Numbered from the stretch's first letter, positions 42,624 to 52,360 are shown. The stretch: 64,000 nt of DNA from Gammaproteobacteria bacterium (GCA_018828125.1 JAHJWB010000001.1:372001-436000), one strand, 5' to 3'. Notes: generated from the sequence alone by a model not told the origin. A program made the numbers and translations.

Positions 42624-43883
42624 ATGCGCGTATTCAATTGCGACCATTGCGGTCACTTGGTTTTTTTCGACAGCGTGCAATGTGTGCACTGTGGCAGCAC
42701 GCTGGCTTTTTTGCCGGACGCGCTCACCATGGCCGCCTTGGCGCCTGCACCCCAGGATGGCGCGGGACTGTGGCGACGCATGGGGGGGAGAGGCACGGCT
42801 CAATACAGTGGTCGCTTGTACCGGCTGTGCCACAACCACATAGAGCACCAAGCGTGCAATTTCGCAGTGCCAGCCAATGATTACGCCGAGTATTGCGTTT
42901 CTTGCCGCCAGACTCGGGTGTTGCCGGACCTGTCTGAGACCGCCAACCGTGGACGCTGGATGCAGATTGAAGCAGCCAAGCGCCGGTTGTTTTACACCTT
43001 GGCCCGGCTTGGGCTGGAACCTGCGCCAGGGCGACCGGGGCCCGTTTTCGAATTTCTGGCCGACCTTCCCGGTGGACCTTCCATCATGACGGGCCACCAC
43101 AGCGGAACCATTACGCTGAACGTGGCCGAGGCGGATGACGACGAACGTGCGCGCCGCCGCATTGCGTTGGGCGAGCCTTACCGGACCCTCATCGGCCATT
43201 TGCGCCACGAATCCGGTCACTTCTATTGGGACCAGCTTGTGCGTGACGGGGGGCGACTGGAGGCGTTTCGGAGCGTGTTCGGCGATGAAAGCCAGGACTA
43301 CGCAGCAGCGCTGGACGCACACTACGCCAAAGGCAATGACGTGGGGGACTGGGCGGAGCGGCATGTCAGCGCGTACGCGGCCGCACACCCCTGGGAGGAC
43401 TGGGCCGAGACCTGGGCCCATTACCTGCACATGATCGATTTGTTGGAAACTTCGGCCAGCTATGGCACTGAAATCACGGTTCCCGGCATCTACGGTGCCC
43501 AGCGCAGCAGCGCGTTAGACCCTTTTGCCAAGCCCGCACCCGACTTCGACACCATGCTGCTGCAACTGGTGCCATTGACGCTGCTGCTCAACAGCCTGAC
43601 CCGCAGCCTGGGTCAACCGGATGCGTACCCGTTCGCATTGGCTGGAGAGGCGCTGGAGAAGCTCCGGTTTGTCCACGACATGGTGCGTGAAGAGGCGAAC
43701 CGGCCTACGGTTCCCCCCGTTCCCGCACTTGCAACTGTGACCGCCACTATCGCTCCTGTTCCCGCGCCTTCGCCTAGTTCAGCCCCAGTCGCGGCCGTCA
43801 ATGCCGTACCAGCAGCACCCACACCAGCTTCCAAGCCAAATATCAAAAAAAATAGCAAACAAGCCAATAAGGACCTGCGCTAG
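42624..43883 (+). CDS. Putative zinc-binding metallopeptidase with N-terminal zinc ribbon
   Basis: 419 residues. An N-terminal zinc ribbon holds CDHC (residues 6-9) and CVHC (20-23); a further Cys pair CVSC lies near residue 93. The peptidase core has the zinc motif HESGH (HLRHESGHFYWDQL) near residue 198, and a downstream EDWAETWAHYLHMID that supplies the third ligand. The C-terminal 60 residues are Ala/Pro-rich and end in a Lys/Asn-rich tail. The family is often found next to transglutaminase, alpha-E and ATP-grasp genes, as here. Substrate unknown; possibly processes the product of that locus. Confidence 0.85.
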   Translation: MRVFNCDHCGHLVFFDSVQCVHCGSTLAFLPDALTMAALAPAPQDGAGLWRRMGGRGTAQYSGRLYRLCHNHIEHQACNFAVPANDYAEYCVSCRQTRVLPDLSETANRGRWMQIEAAKRRLFYTLARLGLEPAPGRPGPVFEFLADLPGGPSIMTGHHSGTITLNVAEADDDERARRRIALGEPYRTLIGHLRHESGHFYWDQLVRDGGRLEAFRSVFGDESQDYAAALDAHYAKGNDVGDWAERHVSAYAAAHPWEDWAETWAHYLHMIDLLETSASYGTEITVPGIYGAQRSSALDPFAKPAPDFDTMLLQLVPLTLLLNSLTRSLGQPDAYPFALAGEALEKLRFVHDMVREEANRPTVPPVPALATVTATIAPVPAPSPSSAPVAAVNAVPAAPTPASKPNIKKNSKQANKDLR

Positions 43884-44068
43884 AACCTCTTTATAGGCAA
43901 ATTTTGCGACAAGTTTTCCCTGCATGGGATCGCAGAGGCCGGGCGGCCTGGAACTTGCTTGAAGTCGGGCAGGAGGTTGAGTCATATGCAGACGTACATC
44001 AGCGTTTTGTCGCACGGCAATCTTTGCAGGGCTCAGTGCGCGAAGAGTTCTGCGCTCGGGGTGGTCAC

Positions 44069-45028
44069 ATGTTAAGCCGCACCGCCGACCATCTTTTCTG
44101 GATGTCACGCTACACCGAACGGGCGGAAAACACCGCCCGCATGCTGGACGTGAACTACCAAAGTGCGTTGTTACCGCAGTCGCCAGAAGTCGCGCTGCTC
44201 GGTTGGCAGGGCTTGCTGTCCATCAGCGAGTTATTGCCCCGTTACACCCAAGCGCACGGCGAGGTGACGCCCGCCAAAGTGCTGAACTTTATGGTCAAAG
44301 ACCCGGCCAACCCCTCGTCCATCGTGGCATGCCTGCAGGCTGCGCGCGAGAACGCGCGAGCGGTGCGCGGCGCACTGAACACGGAGGCCTGGGAGATCCA
44401 GAACCAGACATGGCTGGAGGTGAACCGGCTGATTCAGGATGGGGCACTGGAGAGCGACCCTGCCCGGTTCTTTGAATGGGTGAAGTTCCGCTCCCACCTC
44501 TCGCGCGGGGTAACGGTGGGCACCATGTTGCAGGATGAGGCGCTGCATTTCATGCGCCTTGGCACATTTTTGGAGCGTGCTGACAATACCGCCCGGCTGC
44601 TGGACGTGAAGTTTCACGCTGTACAAACCGATTATTTTGGCGCCGCCCTTGCGCAGGACCAAGACTACGACTTCTACCACTGGAGTGCGGTCTTGCTGAG
44701 CGTCTCAGGCTTTGAAACCTACCGCAAGGTCTACCGGGATGTGATCACCCCCGAGCGCGTGGCTGAACTGCTGATCCTGCGCGCTGACATGCCACGGTCG
44801 CTGCATGCCTGCATGAAAGAAGTGATGGGCAACCTGGATATGCTGAGCGGCACCCGGTCGGCCGAAACCCAGCGCCACGCAGGCCGGCTGTTGGCGCACC
44901 TCAAGTTTGCGCACATCGACGAAATTTTGACCAACGGACTGCATGCCTATCTCACGCAGTTCCTCGAACGCGTGAACGACCTGGGCGGGCGGATCAGCCG
45001 GGATTTTCTGTTGCCGTCGACGGCGTGA
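44069..45028 (+). CDS. Stand-alone alpha-E domain protein
   Basis: 319 residues, all helical, from ATG 44069. Begins MLSRTADHLFWMSRYTERAENTARML, the diagnostic alpha-E start, with a matching internal LGTFLERADNTARLLDVK near residue 170. Alpha-E domains have no known enzymatic activity and occur beside, or fused to, circularly permuted ATP-grasp ligases. Here a second alpha-E is fused to the ATP-grasp encoded on the opposite strand. The gene follows the zinc peptidase by 185 bp and overlaps the convergent transglutaminase gene by 35 bp. Confidence 0.9.
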   Translation: MLSRTADHLFWMSRYTERAENTARMLDVNYQSALLPQSPEVALLGWQGLLSISELLPRYTQAHGEVTPAKVLNFMVKDPANPSSIVACLQAARENARAVRGALNTEAWEIQNQTWLEVNRLIQDGALESDPARFFEWVKFRSHLSRGVTVGTMLQDEALHFMRLGTFLERADNTARLLDVKFHAVQTDYFGAALAQDQDYDFYHWSAVLLSVSGFETYRKVYRDVITPERVAELLILRADMPRSLHACMKEVMGNLDMLSGTRSAETQRHAGRLLAHLKFAHIDEILTNGLHAYLTQFLERVNDLGGRISRDFLLPSTA

Positions 45029-45986
45029 GCGGGGTGGCCTCAGCCGACGCGTCAGCGGTGGCTGGGTCCGCTGAGGGTGCCATCGCAGGCTCTACTGTTA
45101 CGGCTACCTGCAGCACGTGGTGGTCGCCGCCGTGGATCACCCCGCGCACGGGCGAGACATCCGAATAGTCGCGCCCGATGGCCAGGGTCACATAGTCTTC
45201 GCCCGCAGCTCGGTCGTTGGTGGGGTCCAGGTCAAACCATTCCACGGGTCCTTCCAGGTCATTCCCTTCTGCCTCAACGGCCGGAGGGGGCGACCACACA
45301 GACACCCAGGCGTGTGAGGCGTCGGCCCCCACCAGCCGGGGTTGGCCCGGCGGCGGTTCGGTCAGCAGGTAGCCGCTCACGTACCGCGCGGCCAGGCCCA
45401 TGCTGCGCAAGCAGCCGATCATCACGTGGGCGAAGTCCTGGCACACCCCGCGGCGCAACCGCAGGGACTCAAGTGCGGGCGTGCCTGCGTCCGTAGCGTG
45501 GGCGGTGTACGCGAAATCGGCATGAATGCGGGACATCAGGTCGCGGGCCGCTTCCATCAGAGGGCGGCCGGGCGCAAAACTGTCTCGCGCATACGCCGCA
45601 AATTCGGCGTGCCGCGGGATGTAGGGCGAGGCAAAGCCAAACTCCGCCGCGGGTTGGTAGGGCAGCCCGCTCCGGTAGCAGAGGCGCTCGCGCACGGTCT
45701 CCCACGGCTCACCGGGCGGTGCAACGGGTGGATTGCGTGTCTCGAGCAGGGTTTCGGCGCGCACACGCAACGCATCGTGGGTGAACGGCAAGCTGAAGAA
45801 TGCGCGGGTGTTGCCAAACACGTCCTCGATCGTGTGGCACTGCGTGGGGGCCGGCTCCACCTGCAGCGAATGGGTCAGGACCCGCTGCACCAAGTCAGTG
45901 CGTGGGCGCAGATGGGCCATGTGCTGTGCGTTCTGTACCGCTGGCGTGTAGAGGTACACCGTTTCGTGGATGACGCGCAGTTTCAT
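44994..45986 (-). CDS. Transglutaminase-like cysteine peptidase-fold protein
   Basis: 330 residues from ATG 45986. An N-terminal beta domain (MKLRVIHETVYLYTPAVQNAQHMAHLRPR) is followed by a transglutaminase core. The catalytic triad is visible: Cys in LRRGVCQDFAHVMI (about 183), His in DASHAWVSVW (about 226) and Asp in WFDLDPTND (about 254). The C-terminus is a low-complexity Ala/Thr/Pro tail. Such proteins may cross-link, hydrolyse or transfer amide bonds. Only two bases separate it from the ATP-grasp gene upstream on the same strand, so the two are surely co-translated. Confidence 0.93.
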   Translation of the reverse strand: MKLRVIHETVYLYTPAVQNAQHMAHLRPRTDLVQRVLTHSLQVEPAPTQCHTIEDVFGNTRAFFSLPFTHDALRVRAETLLETRNPPVAPPGEPWETVRERLCYRSGLPYQPAAEFGFASPYIPRHAEFAAYARDSFAPGRPLMEAARDLMSRIHADFAYTAHATDAGTPALESLRLRRGVCQDFAHVMIGCLRSMGLAARYVSGYLLTEPPPGQPRLVGADASHAWVSVWSPPPAVEAEGNDLEGPVEWFDLDPTNDRAAGEDYVTLAIGRDYSDVSPVRGVIHGGDHHVLQVAVTVEPAMAPSADPATADASAEATPLTPSTATENPG

Positions 45987-45988
45987 GG

Positions 45989-48691
45989 TCAAGCGCCCAC
46001 GCTGTGTCGCAACGCGTCGGCAGAGTGCGTGAAATAGCGTGTCGCCAACACGTCCGACAGCCCCTGCACACCTTGAACGCAGCGATGGAGGTATTGCCCC
46101 AGCGCCACATATTGGCCCGCGGCATCCTGTGCGCACAAGGCCGTCAACGACAGGTCGGACGCATCCGGAATGCCCACCACCGCGGACTCCCCCGGCGTGC
46201 CCGCCGCAGCTTCGATTTTGGCGATGCGCCCGCGCAGGGTCTGCGCCACCCAGGCCAATGACCGAGGGTTGTCCCGGTCGATCACCAGCAGGTCGAGCAG
46301 GGCCGGCATGTCGCGCCGTTGTTGGTACTGCGCGTGAAAGGTGATGGTGCTGTCGAACAATCCCAGCATGGCCTCAAAGCCACTTTCGTCTGACACGGCG
46401 CCGGTCTGGAGCCCACTTTCCAGCGTGGCAGCCAGAAATCCAAGACGCTCCAGATGCCGGCCGATGGACAGCAGGCGCCAACCGTCGTCGCGCGTCATGC
46501 GGTCTGTCTGTTGGCCCGTCATGGCCGCGGTGCGGCCACTCAGTGCTTCGAGCTGGCGCAGGGCTTCCAGTGGCGAGTAGTCGGCATCTTCGGTCGCGCC
46601 GGGGCGGGCCGCAAAAAACTCTGCTTCGGCGCCCACAATCAGATTCCAGTGCTCTTGCGACAGACGGTCGCGCACCGCCGAGGCTGCCCCCATGATCCCC
46701 TGCAGGTTGTAGCCCACGCTGGTGAGCTGCGCCGTATTGGTCAGCCCGGCAATGAGCGAGCGCTCAAACACCCGCCGCGCCTGCGCTGCGGGGGGGACGG
46801 TGGACAACACCAGCCCCTGGCTTACCGCCATGGCGCTAAGCCAAGTCAGCAGCGGCTGGGACGATTGGTCTTCGCCGTTCAGGCACTGGATGGCGATGCG
46901 TGCGAGCCGGGTCACGTTCTCGGTACGTTCGGTGTAGCGCCCCAGCCAGAACAAGTTTTCGGCAGCGCGGCTGGTCACGCGCCGGCTGCGATGCACCACC
47001 GCCGGCGCGTTCTGGTTGTGCGCCAGCAGGGTGGTTTTGTCCACGTGACCATCGGTCAGCACCCAGACATCGGCACTGCTGCCGCCACGCTGCATGGACG
47101 TGATTTCGCGGTCATCGTTGGCGATGCGGGCCAGCCCGCCGGGCAGCACGCGCCAGGAATCGGGGCCATCGCAGACCGCAAACACCCGCAGCATCACCGA
47201 GCGGGGCGAGATGTGGCTGCCCCGTTGGTCCGTGCGCCAAGTCGGCATCTGCGAGAGCGGCAAATACGCCTGGACGGTGTATTCATCGCCTTGGGCCTCA
47301 ATGCGCTGGGCCCACTCCTTGAGTGCCTGCGGGGACAGCGCTCCGCCCAGCACCGGGGCTCGTTGTGCCAGAGGCCAGGTGGGGCGGATGACGCTGTCGG
47401 CCAGTTCGGGCAGCACCGCTTGCAGGGCCGCCTGCTCACCGCACCACCAGGTGGGCAGGGCGGGCAGCACAAGTTCTTCGCCCAGCAAATGGCGCGAGAG
47501 TGCGGGCATAAACCCCAGCAGCGCCGACGACTCCAGAAACGCCGAGCCCGGCGCGTTGGACACCAGCACGTTGCCCGCGCGGATCGCCTGCAACAGGCCC
47601 GGCACGCCGAGGCGCGAGTCACTGCGCAATTCCAACGGGTCCAGAAACTCGTCGTCCAGCCGCTTGAGGATGCCGTGCACCGGCTGCAGTCCGTGCAGCG
47701 TTTTGAGGTAAAGGTGGTCGTCGCGCACGGTGAGGTCGTTGCCCTCCACCAGTGTCAGGCCCAGATAGCGGGCCAGGTAGGCGTGCTCGAAGTAGGTCTC
47801 GTTGTAGGGACCCGGCGTCAGCAGCACGATGCGGGCATCCTGGCCCGCGGGGCTCATCTGCCGAAGGCCGTCGAGCAGGGCCCGGTAGGTAGCGGCCAGG
47901 CGCTGCACATGCATCTGGCTGAAAGCTTCGGGAAACAGCCGCGAGATCAGCAGCCGGTTCTCCAGCAGGTACCCCAAGCCCGAGGGGGCCTGCGTGCGCT
48001 GTGTCACCACCCACCAGTTGCCCTGCGCATCACGGGCCATGTCGAAGGCCGCGATGTGCAGGTGATTTCCGCCCACGGGTTTGACGCCATGCAGGGCGCG
48101 CAGATAGCCTGGGTGGCCCTGCACCAGTGCGCTGGGCAGCAGCCCTTGGCGGAGCAATGCTTGCGGGCCATACACATCTGCCATCACCCGGTCGAGCAGC
48201 CGGGCCCGCTGCTGTACGCCGTGTTCGATGTGCGCCCAGTCGTTTTGCGAAAGGATGAGCGGGAAAAGGTCCACCGACCAGGGCCGCTGCGGCCCGTCCG
48301 CGTCGGCATACACGTTGTAGGTGATGCCGTTGTCGCGCACCTGTCGCTGCAGGCTCTGGGTGCGCCGGTCCAGGTCGTCAAACCCGGCGCTTCCCAAGTG
48401 CTCAAAAAAATCGCTCCAGGTGCTGGAGATGCCTGGTGCAGCATTCTGCGACTGCGACTGCGACTGCGACTGCGACTGCGACTGCGACTGCGACTGCGCA
48501 GAGGCCACGGGGGCATCCTCACAAAGGGCCTCTTTGTCATCGTGGGCGCTCTCTGCGCCAGGGGGGGGCAGGTCGTAACCCCGCAGTTCATCAAAATGAC
48601 CAGTCGCGGCGGCAGGCGCCAGGGCTGCAGCCAGACCGGCGGCAGTGTCCTGTGTATCCAGGGGGAAAAGGGTGTCGTTCAATGGTTCCAC
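45989..48691 (-). CDS. Circularly permuted ATP-grasp ligase fused to an alpha-E domain
   Basis: 900 residues from GTG 48691. A variable N-terminal tail contains eight Ser-Gln dipeptides (about residues 67-82) encoded by a hexanucleotide tandem repeat. The permuted ATP-grasp domain covers about 100-560 (DNGITYNVYADADG, LLTPGPYNETYFEHAYLA, VEGNDLTVRD, GILKRLDDEFLDPLEL, LVSNAPGSAFLES). The alpha-E domain runs from about 575 to the end (AENLFWLGRYTERTENVTRL). ATP-grasp enzymes join a carboxylate to an amine, so a peptide-bond-forming role is expected. Located between the DUF2126 gene and the transglutaminase gene. Substrates unknown. Confidence 0.93.
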   Translation of the reverse strand: MEPLNDTLFPLDTQDTAAGLAAALAPAAATGHFDELRGYDLPPPGAESAHDDKEALCEDAPVASAQSQSQSQSQSQSQSQSQNAAPGISSTWSDFFEHLGSAGFDDLDRRTQSLQRQVRDNGITYNVYADADGPQRPWSVDLFPLILSQNDWAHIEHGVQQRARLLDRVMADVYGPQALLRQGLLPSALVQGHPGYLRALHGVKPVGGNHLHIAAFDMARDAQGNWWVVTQRTQAPSGLGYLLENRLLISRLFPEAFSQMHVQRLAATYRALLDGLRQMSPAGQDARIVLLTPGPYNETYFEHAYLARYLGLTLVEGNDLTVRDDHLYLKTLHGLQPVHGILKRLDDEFLDPLELRSDSRLGVPGLLQAIRAGNVLVSNAPGSAFLESSALLGFMPALSRHLLGEELVLPALPTWWCGEQAALQAVLPELADSVIRPTWPLAQRAPVLGGALSPQALKEWAQRIEAQGDEYTVQAYLPLSQMPTWRTDQRGSHISPRSVMLRVFAVCDGPDSWRVLPGGLARIANDDREITSMQRGGSSADVWVLTDGHVDKTTLLAHNQNAPAVVHRSRRVTSRAAENLFWLGRYTERTENVTRLARIAIQCLNGEDQSSQPLLTWLSAMAVSQGLVLSTVPPAAQARRVFERSLIAGLTNTAQLTSVGYNLQGIMGAASAVRDRLSQEHWNLIVGAEAEFFAARPGATEDADYSPLEALRQLEALSGRTAAMTGQQTDRMTRDDGWRLLSIGRHLERLGFLAATLESGLQTGAVSDESGFEAMLGLFDSTITFHAQYQQRRDMPALLDLLVIDRDNPRSLAWVAQTLRGRIAKIEAAAGTPGESAVVGIPDASDLSLTALCAQDAAGQYVALGQYLHRCVQGVQGLSDVLATRYFTHSADALRHSVGA
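48446..48499 (-). repeat. Hexanucleotide tandem repeat coding for (Ser-Gln)8
   Basis: CTGCGA eight times followed by one CTGCGC on the plus strand; on the coding strand TCGCAG units read Ser-Gln. Units are identical, which implies recent slippage. Six-base steps change length without frameshift. Confidence 0.95.
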
Positions 48692-48853
48692 TGCGCTGGA
48701 TTCTCAGGCATTTGGTCGCCAACACGCTGCGGGTAACTCACACCCTCAAAAACTGGCGCGCCCCAGGCCAAGGACGCCAAGCAAGGGCCGCCCCGCCGCG
48801 AGGGCGTCGTCGCCTTGGGGGAAGGCGCCGCAGGCGACACTGGGGGAGTCAAT

Positions 48854-51800
48854 TCACGGCCGCATCTTGCGCCGCAAATCCAGCGTGAACGGAAACTCCC
48901 GGCTGCCCGGAAGATGGATGGTGGCGGGTGGCACTGCCAGCCGGCCTGGCGTGTGGCCCATGCGCGAGAACCGCGTCAGGCGGCGGCTTTCCGCCTCATA
49001 AGCGTTGACCGGGAAGGTGTCGTAGTTGCGCCCGCCCGGATGCGCTACGTGGTACTGGCACCCGCCTACGGATTTGTTCATCCACGTATCGACGATGTCG
49101 AACGTCAGCGGCGCATGGGCGCCGATGGTAGGGTGCAGGGCCGAGGGCGGGTTCCAGGCCTTGTAGCGCACACCGGCCACAAATTCGCCAGTGGTGCCCG
49201 TGGTCTGCAGCGGCAGCGGTTGGCCATTGACGGTGACCACGTGGCGGCTTTCATTGAAGCCGGTCACGCGCACCTCGATGCGTTCTAACGACGAATCGAC
49301 GTACCGCACGGTCCCGCCCGGAGAGCCTTCTTCACCCATCACGTGCCAGGGCTCCAGCGCGTTGCGCAGCGTCAGCTCCACTCCCATCGACTGCACCGTG
49401 CCGACCAGGGGAAAGCGGAACTCGAACTGCGGTGCAAACCAGGCGGGGTCAAACGCATAGCCCGCTTCGACCATGTCGGCCACCACATCGTGCATGTCTT
49501 GCTGGATGAAGGTGGGCAGCATCCAGCGGTCGTGCAGCTCGGTGCCCCAGCGGGCGACAGGGGCGCGGTAGGGCGTCTTCCAGAAGCGCGCAATCAGGGC
49601 GCGCAGCAGCAACTGCTGCACCACGCTCATGTGGGCATGGGGTGGCATCTCGAACGCGCGCAGTTCTAGCAGGCCCAGGCGGCCGGTGCTGCTGTCGGGC
49701 GAATACATCTTGTCGATGGAAAACTCGCTGCGGTGGGTGTTACCCGTCACGTCCACCAGAATGTTGCGCAGCGTGCGGTCCACCACCCAGGGGGGCATAT
49801 CTTGGCCGTAGGTCGCGCGGTTGGTTTCGATCTCGCGCAGCGCGATCTCCAGCTCGTACAACTGATCGTTGCGTGCCTCGTCCACTCGCGGCGCCTGGCT
49901 GGTGGGGCCAATGAACAGGCCGCTGAACAGGTAGCTCAGCGATGGATGGTTGTGCCAGTACAGCAGCAGGCTGGCCAGCAGCTCGGGCTTGCGCAAGAAG
50001 GGCGAATCTGCCGGTGTGGCGCCGCCCATCACAAAGTGGTTGCCGCCCCCGGTGCCGGTGTGGCGGCCGTCGGTCATGAACTTTTCGGCCGACAGGCGCG
50101 TCTCCCACGCGGCCTGGTACAGGAATTCGGTGTGTTCCACCAGCTCGCGCCAGTTGCTGGCGGGGTGGATGTTCACTTCGATCACGCCCGGGTCGGGCGT
50201 GACCTGGAGAATCTTCAGGCGCACATCGCGTGGCGGCGGGTAGCCCTCCAGCACGATCTTCATGCCCAGGTCTTGGGCCGTGGCCTCCACAGCGGCCAAC
50301 AGGTCCAGGTAGTCTTCCAGGCGCTGCAGTGGCGGCATGAACACATACAGCACACCGTATTTTTCGCCCACCTTCTCGGCCTTGGGGCCACTGGCGCGGC
50401 GTGGATCGCGCACCTCCACACACATCGCCGTGCGAGACAGCCCGGCGGCAGACACGAAGCGTGCTGGCGGCTGCACACCAGCCTGCGGATCGGGCTGTCC
50501 GGCCTGGCGCGCGTGGTCGCCCCCTGCGGTGCCTTGTTGGGCCACACGGCGCGCTTCGCCAGGGGCGGTGGCGCCCGCCAGATAGGGCAGGTCACGGTCT
50601 CCGGCCACGGGGCCCGCCGCAGTGGCATACCGTGCGCGCAGCGTATTGGCCGCAGCCAGCGGGCTTTGGGGGACGGTCGGGTCTTGCGGGATCAGGTGGT
50701 CGGTGTCGGCCGCGCTCACCCAGGGCAGGGCGTCCAGCGGCAGGCGGTATCCCATGGGCGAATCGCCCGGGATGAGCAGCATGCGCTCGTCGCGAAAGAA
50801 CCAGGGGCTGGTGCTCCACGCGCTGCCTGCAAGCTTGCCTGCGCTCCCTGGCTCGGCGGCTTGCAGGGGCAGCACGTAGCCGATCACGCTGTCGAGCTTT
50901 TGCTCGAATACGCGTCGCAGGCGGTTACGCTCCAGTTCATCGTCCAGGCGTGCGTCAAATGGGTCGACATTGACCGGCAGGCGCCGTTCGCGCCACAGGT
51001 AATAGAAGGTGTCCTCGTATCCGGGCAGGATGGTGCGGTCCGTGATGCCCAGCTTGCGTGTGAGGTGGTGCACAAAACGGTGGGCGTCTTCACTGGTGTA
51101 GTGCGACGGGTCGCGCTCATCGGCAAACAGCGTGGGGTTGGTCCAGGCGGGCTGGCCATCGGCCCGCCAGCAGATCGACAGAGCCCAGCGTGGCAACTGT
51201 TCGCCCGGGTACCACTTGCCTTGGCCCAGGTGCAGAAAACCGCCTTGACCGTATTCAGCGCGCAGTTTGTGCATCAACTCGGTGGCAAAGCCGCGCTTGG
51301 TCGGTCCCAGGGCGTCGGTGTTCCATTCTGCCGCGTCACGGTCGCTTACCGCAACAAAGGTGGGTTCTCCGCCCATGGTCAGCCGCACATCGCCCGCTTG
51401 CAGATCAGCGTCCACCCGGTCGCCCAGCGCCAGCACGGCCTGCCACTGGTCCTCGGTGTAGGGTTTGGTCACGCGCGGGGATTCATAAATGCGCGTCACG
51501 CGCATTTCATGGCTGAACTCCACCTCGGCTTCGTCCACGCCACCCTCGATGGGCGCGGCACCCGAAGGCTGGGGCGTGCAGGCCAGGGGGATATGGCCTT
51601 CGCCTGCCATCAGGCCGCTGGTGGCATCCAGGCCAATCCAGCCCGCGCCGGGCAGATAGACCTCGCACCAGGCGTGCAGATCGGTGAAGTCGACTTCGGT
51701 GCCGCTGGGGCCATCCAGCGCCTTCACGTCGGGCGTGAGCTGGATCAGGTAACCCGACACAAACCGCGCCGCCAGCCCCAGGTGGCGCAGCAGTTGCACC

Positions 51801-52360
51801 AGCAGCCAGCCCGAGTCGCGGCACGAACCGCTGGCTTTTTGCAGCGTCTCTTCGGGCCCTTGCACGCCGGGCTCCATGCGGATGAGGTAGCGGATGTCCT
51901 TTGCCACCTGCTGGTTGAGTTTGACCAGAAAATCGATCGTGCGCTGCGGGCTGCGGTCGACCTTGTCGAGGTAGGCCTGAACCAGCGGGGTGATCGGTTC
52001 GGCCGCCAGGTAGGGTGCCAGCTCTTGCTGGACCTCGTCGCTGTAGTTGAACGGCACCTCTTCCGCGTCTGGCTCCAGGAAAAAGTCGAAGGGGTTGTAC
52101 ACAGCCATCTCGACCACCAGGTCGACCGTGATCTTGAAGCTGCGCGTTTTTTCGGGGAACACCAGGCGGGCCTGGTAGTTGGCGAACGGGTCTTGCTGCC
52201 AGTTGATGAAATGCTGCGCGGGCTCGACCTTGAGCGAGTACGAAATCACGGTACTGCGGCAGTGGGGGGCAGGTCGCAATCGCACGGTTTGCGGCCCGAG
52301 GCCGACCAGCCGGTCGTATTGATAGTGCGTGACGTGGTGGAGCGCGGCGTGGATGGGCAT
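48854..52360 (-). CDS. Transglutaminase domain fused to DUF2126 (predicted amidoligase-type) protein
   Basis: 1168 residues. The first 290 are a transglutaminase unit: Cys in KASGSCRDSGWLL (about 180), His in DLHAWCEVYL (about 228), Asp in WIGLDATSG (about 245). The remainder is DUF2126, with VRLTMGGEPTFVAVSDRD, GGFLHLGQGKWYPGEQLPRWA, NIHPASNWRELVEHTEFLY and GRHTGTGGGNHFVMGGA. The last motif is rich in Gly/His like an active site. DUF2126 has been proposed from sequence analysis to be a carboxylate-amine ligase fold; this is not proven. Upstream gene of the minus-strand group with the ATP-grasp/alpha-E and transglutaminase genes. Confidence 0.92.
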   Translation of the reverse strand: MPIHAALHHVTHYQYDRLVGLGPQTVRLRPAPHCRSTVISYSLKVEPAQHFINWQQDPFANYQARLVFPEKTRSFKITVDLVVEMAVYNPFDFFLEPDAEEVPFNYSDEVQQELAPYLAAEPITPLVQAYLDKVDRSPQRTIDFLVKLNQQVAKDIRYLIRMEPGVQGPEETLQKASGSCRDSGWLLVQLLRHLGLAARFVSGYLIQLTPDVKALDGPSGTEVDFTDLHAWCEVYLPGAGWIGLDATSGLMAGEGHIPLACTPQPSGAAPIEGGVDEAEVEFSHEMRVTRIYESPRVTKPYTEDQWQAVLALGDRVDADLQAGDVRLTMGGEPTFVAVSDRDAAEWNTDALGPTKRGFATELMHKLRAEYGQGGFLHLGQGKWYPGEQLPRWALSICWRADGQPAWTNPTLFADERDPSHYTSEDAHRFVHHLTRKLGITDRTILPGYEDTFYYLWRERRLPVNVDPFDARLDDELERNRLRRVFEQKLDSVIGYVLPLQAAEPGSAGKLAGSAWSTSPWFFRDERMLLIPGDSPMGYRLPLDALPWVSAADTDHLIPQDPTVPQSPLAAANTLRARYATAAGPVAGDRDLPYLAGATAPGEARRVAQQGTAGGDHARQAGQPDPQAGVQPPARFVSAAGLSRTAMCVEVRDPRRASGPKAEKVGEKYGVLYVFMPPLQRLEDYLDLLAAVEATAQDLGMKIVLEGYPPPRDVRLKILQVTPDPGVIEVNIHPASNWRELVEHTEFLYQAAWETRLSAEKFMTDGRHTGTGGGNHFVMGGATPADSPFLRKPELLASLLLYWHNHPSLSYLFSGLFIGPTSQAPRVDEARNDQLYELEIALREIETNRATYGQDMPPWVVDRTLRNILVDVTGNTHRSEFSIDKMYSPDSSTGRLGLLELRAFEMPPHAHMSVVQQLLLRALIARFWKTPYRAPVARWGTELHDRWMLPTFIQQDMHDVVADMVEAGYAFDPAWFAPQFEFRFPLVGTVQSMGVELTLRNALEPWHVMGEEGSPGGTVRYVDSSLERIEVRVTGFNESRHVVTVNGQPLPLQTTGTTGEFVAGVRYKAWNPPSALHPTIGAHAPLTFDIVDTWMNKSVGGCQYHVAHPGGRNYDTFPVNAYEAESRRLTRFSRMGHTPGRLAVPPATIHLPGSREFPFTLDLRRKMRP

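Noticed and set aside
48446-48499. Short tandem repeats as a possible CRISPR array
   Set aside because: Units are 6 bp with no spacers and code in-frame for Ser-Gln; there are no cas genes.
46454-48736. 760-codon plus-strand frame over the ATP-grasp gene, with an alternating Leu-Arg tract
   Set aside because: Shadow of the minus-strand ATP-grasp/alpha-E gene; the Leu-Arg tract is the hexanucleotide repeat in another frame.
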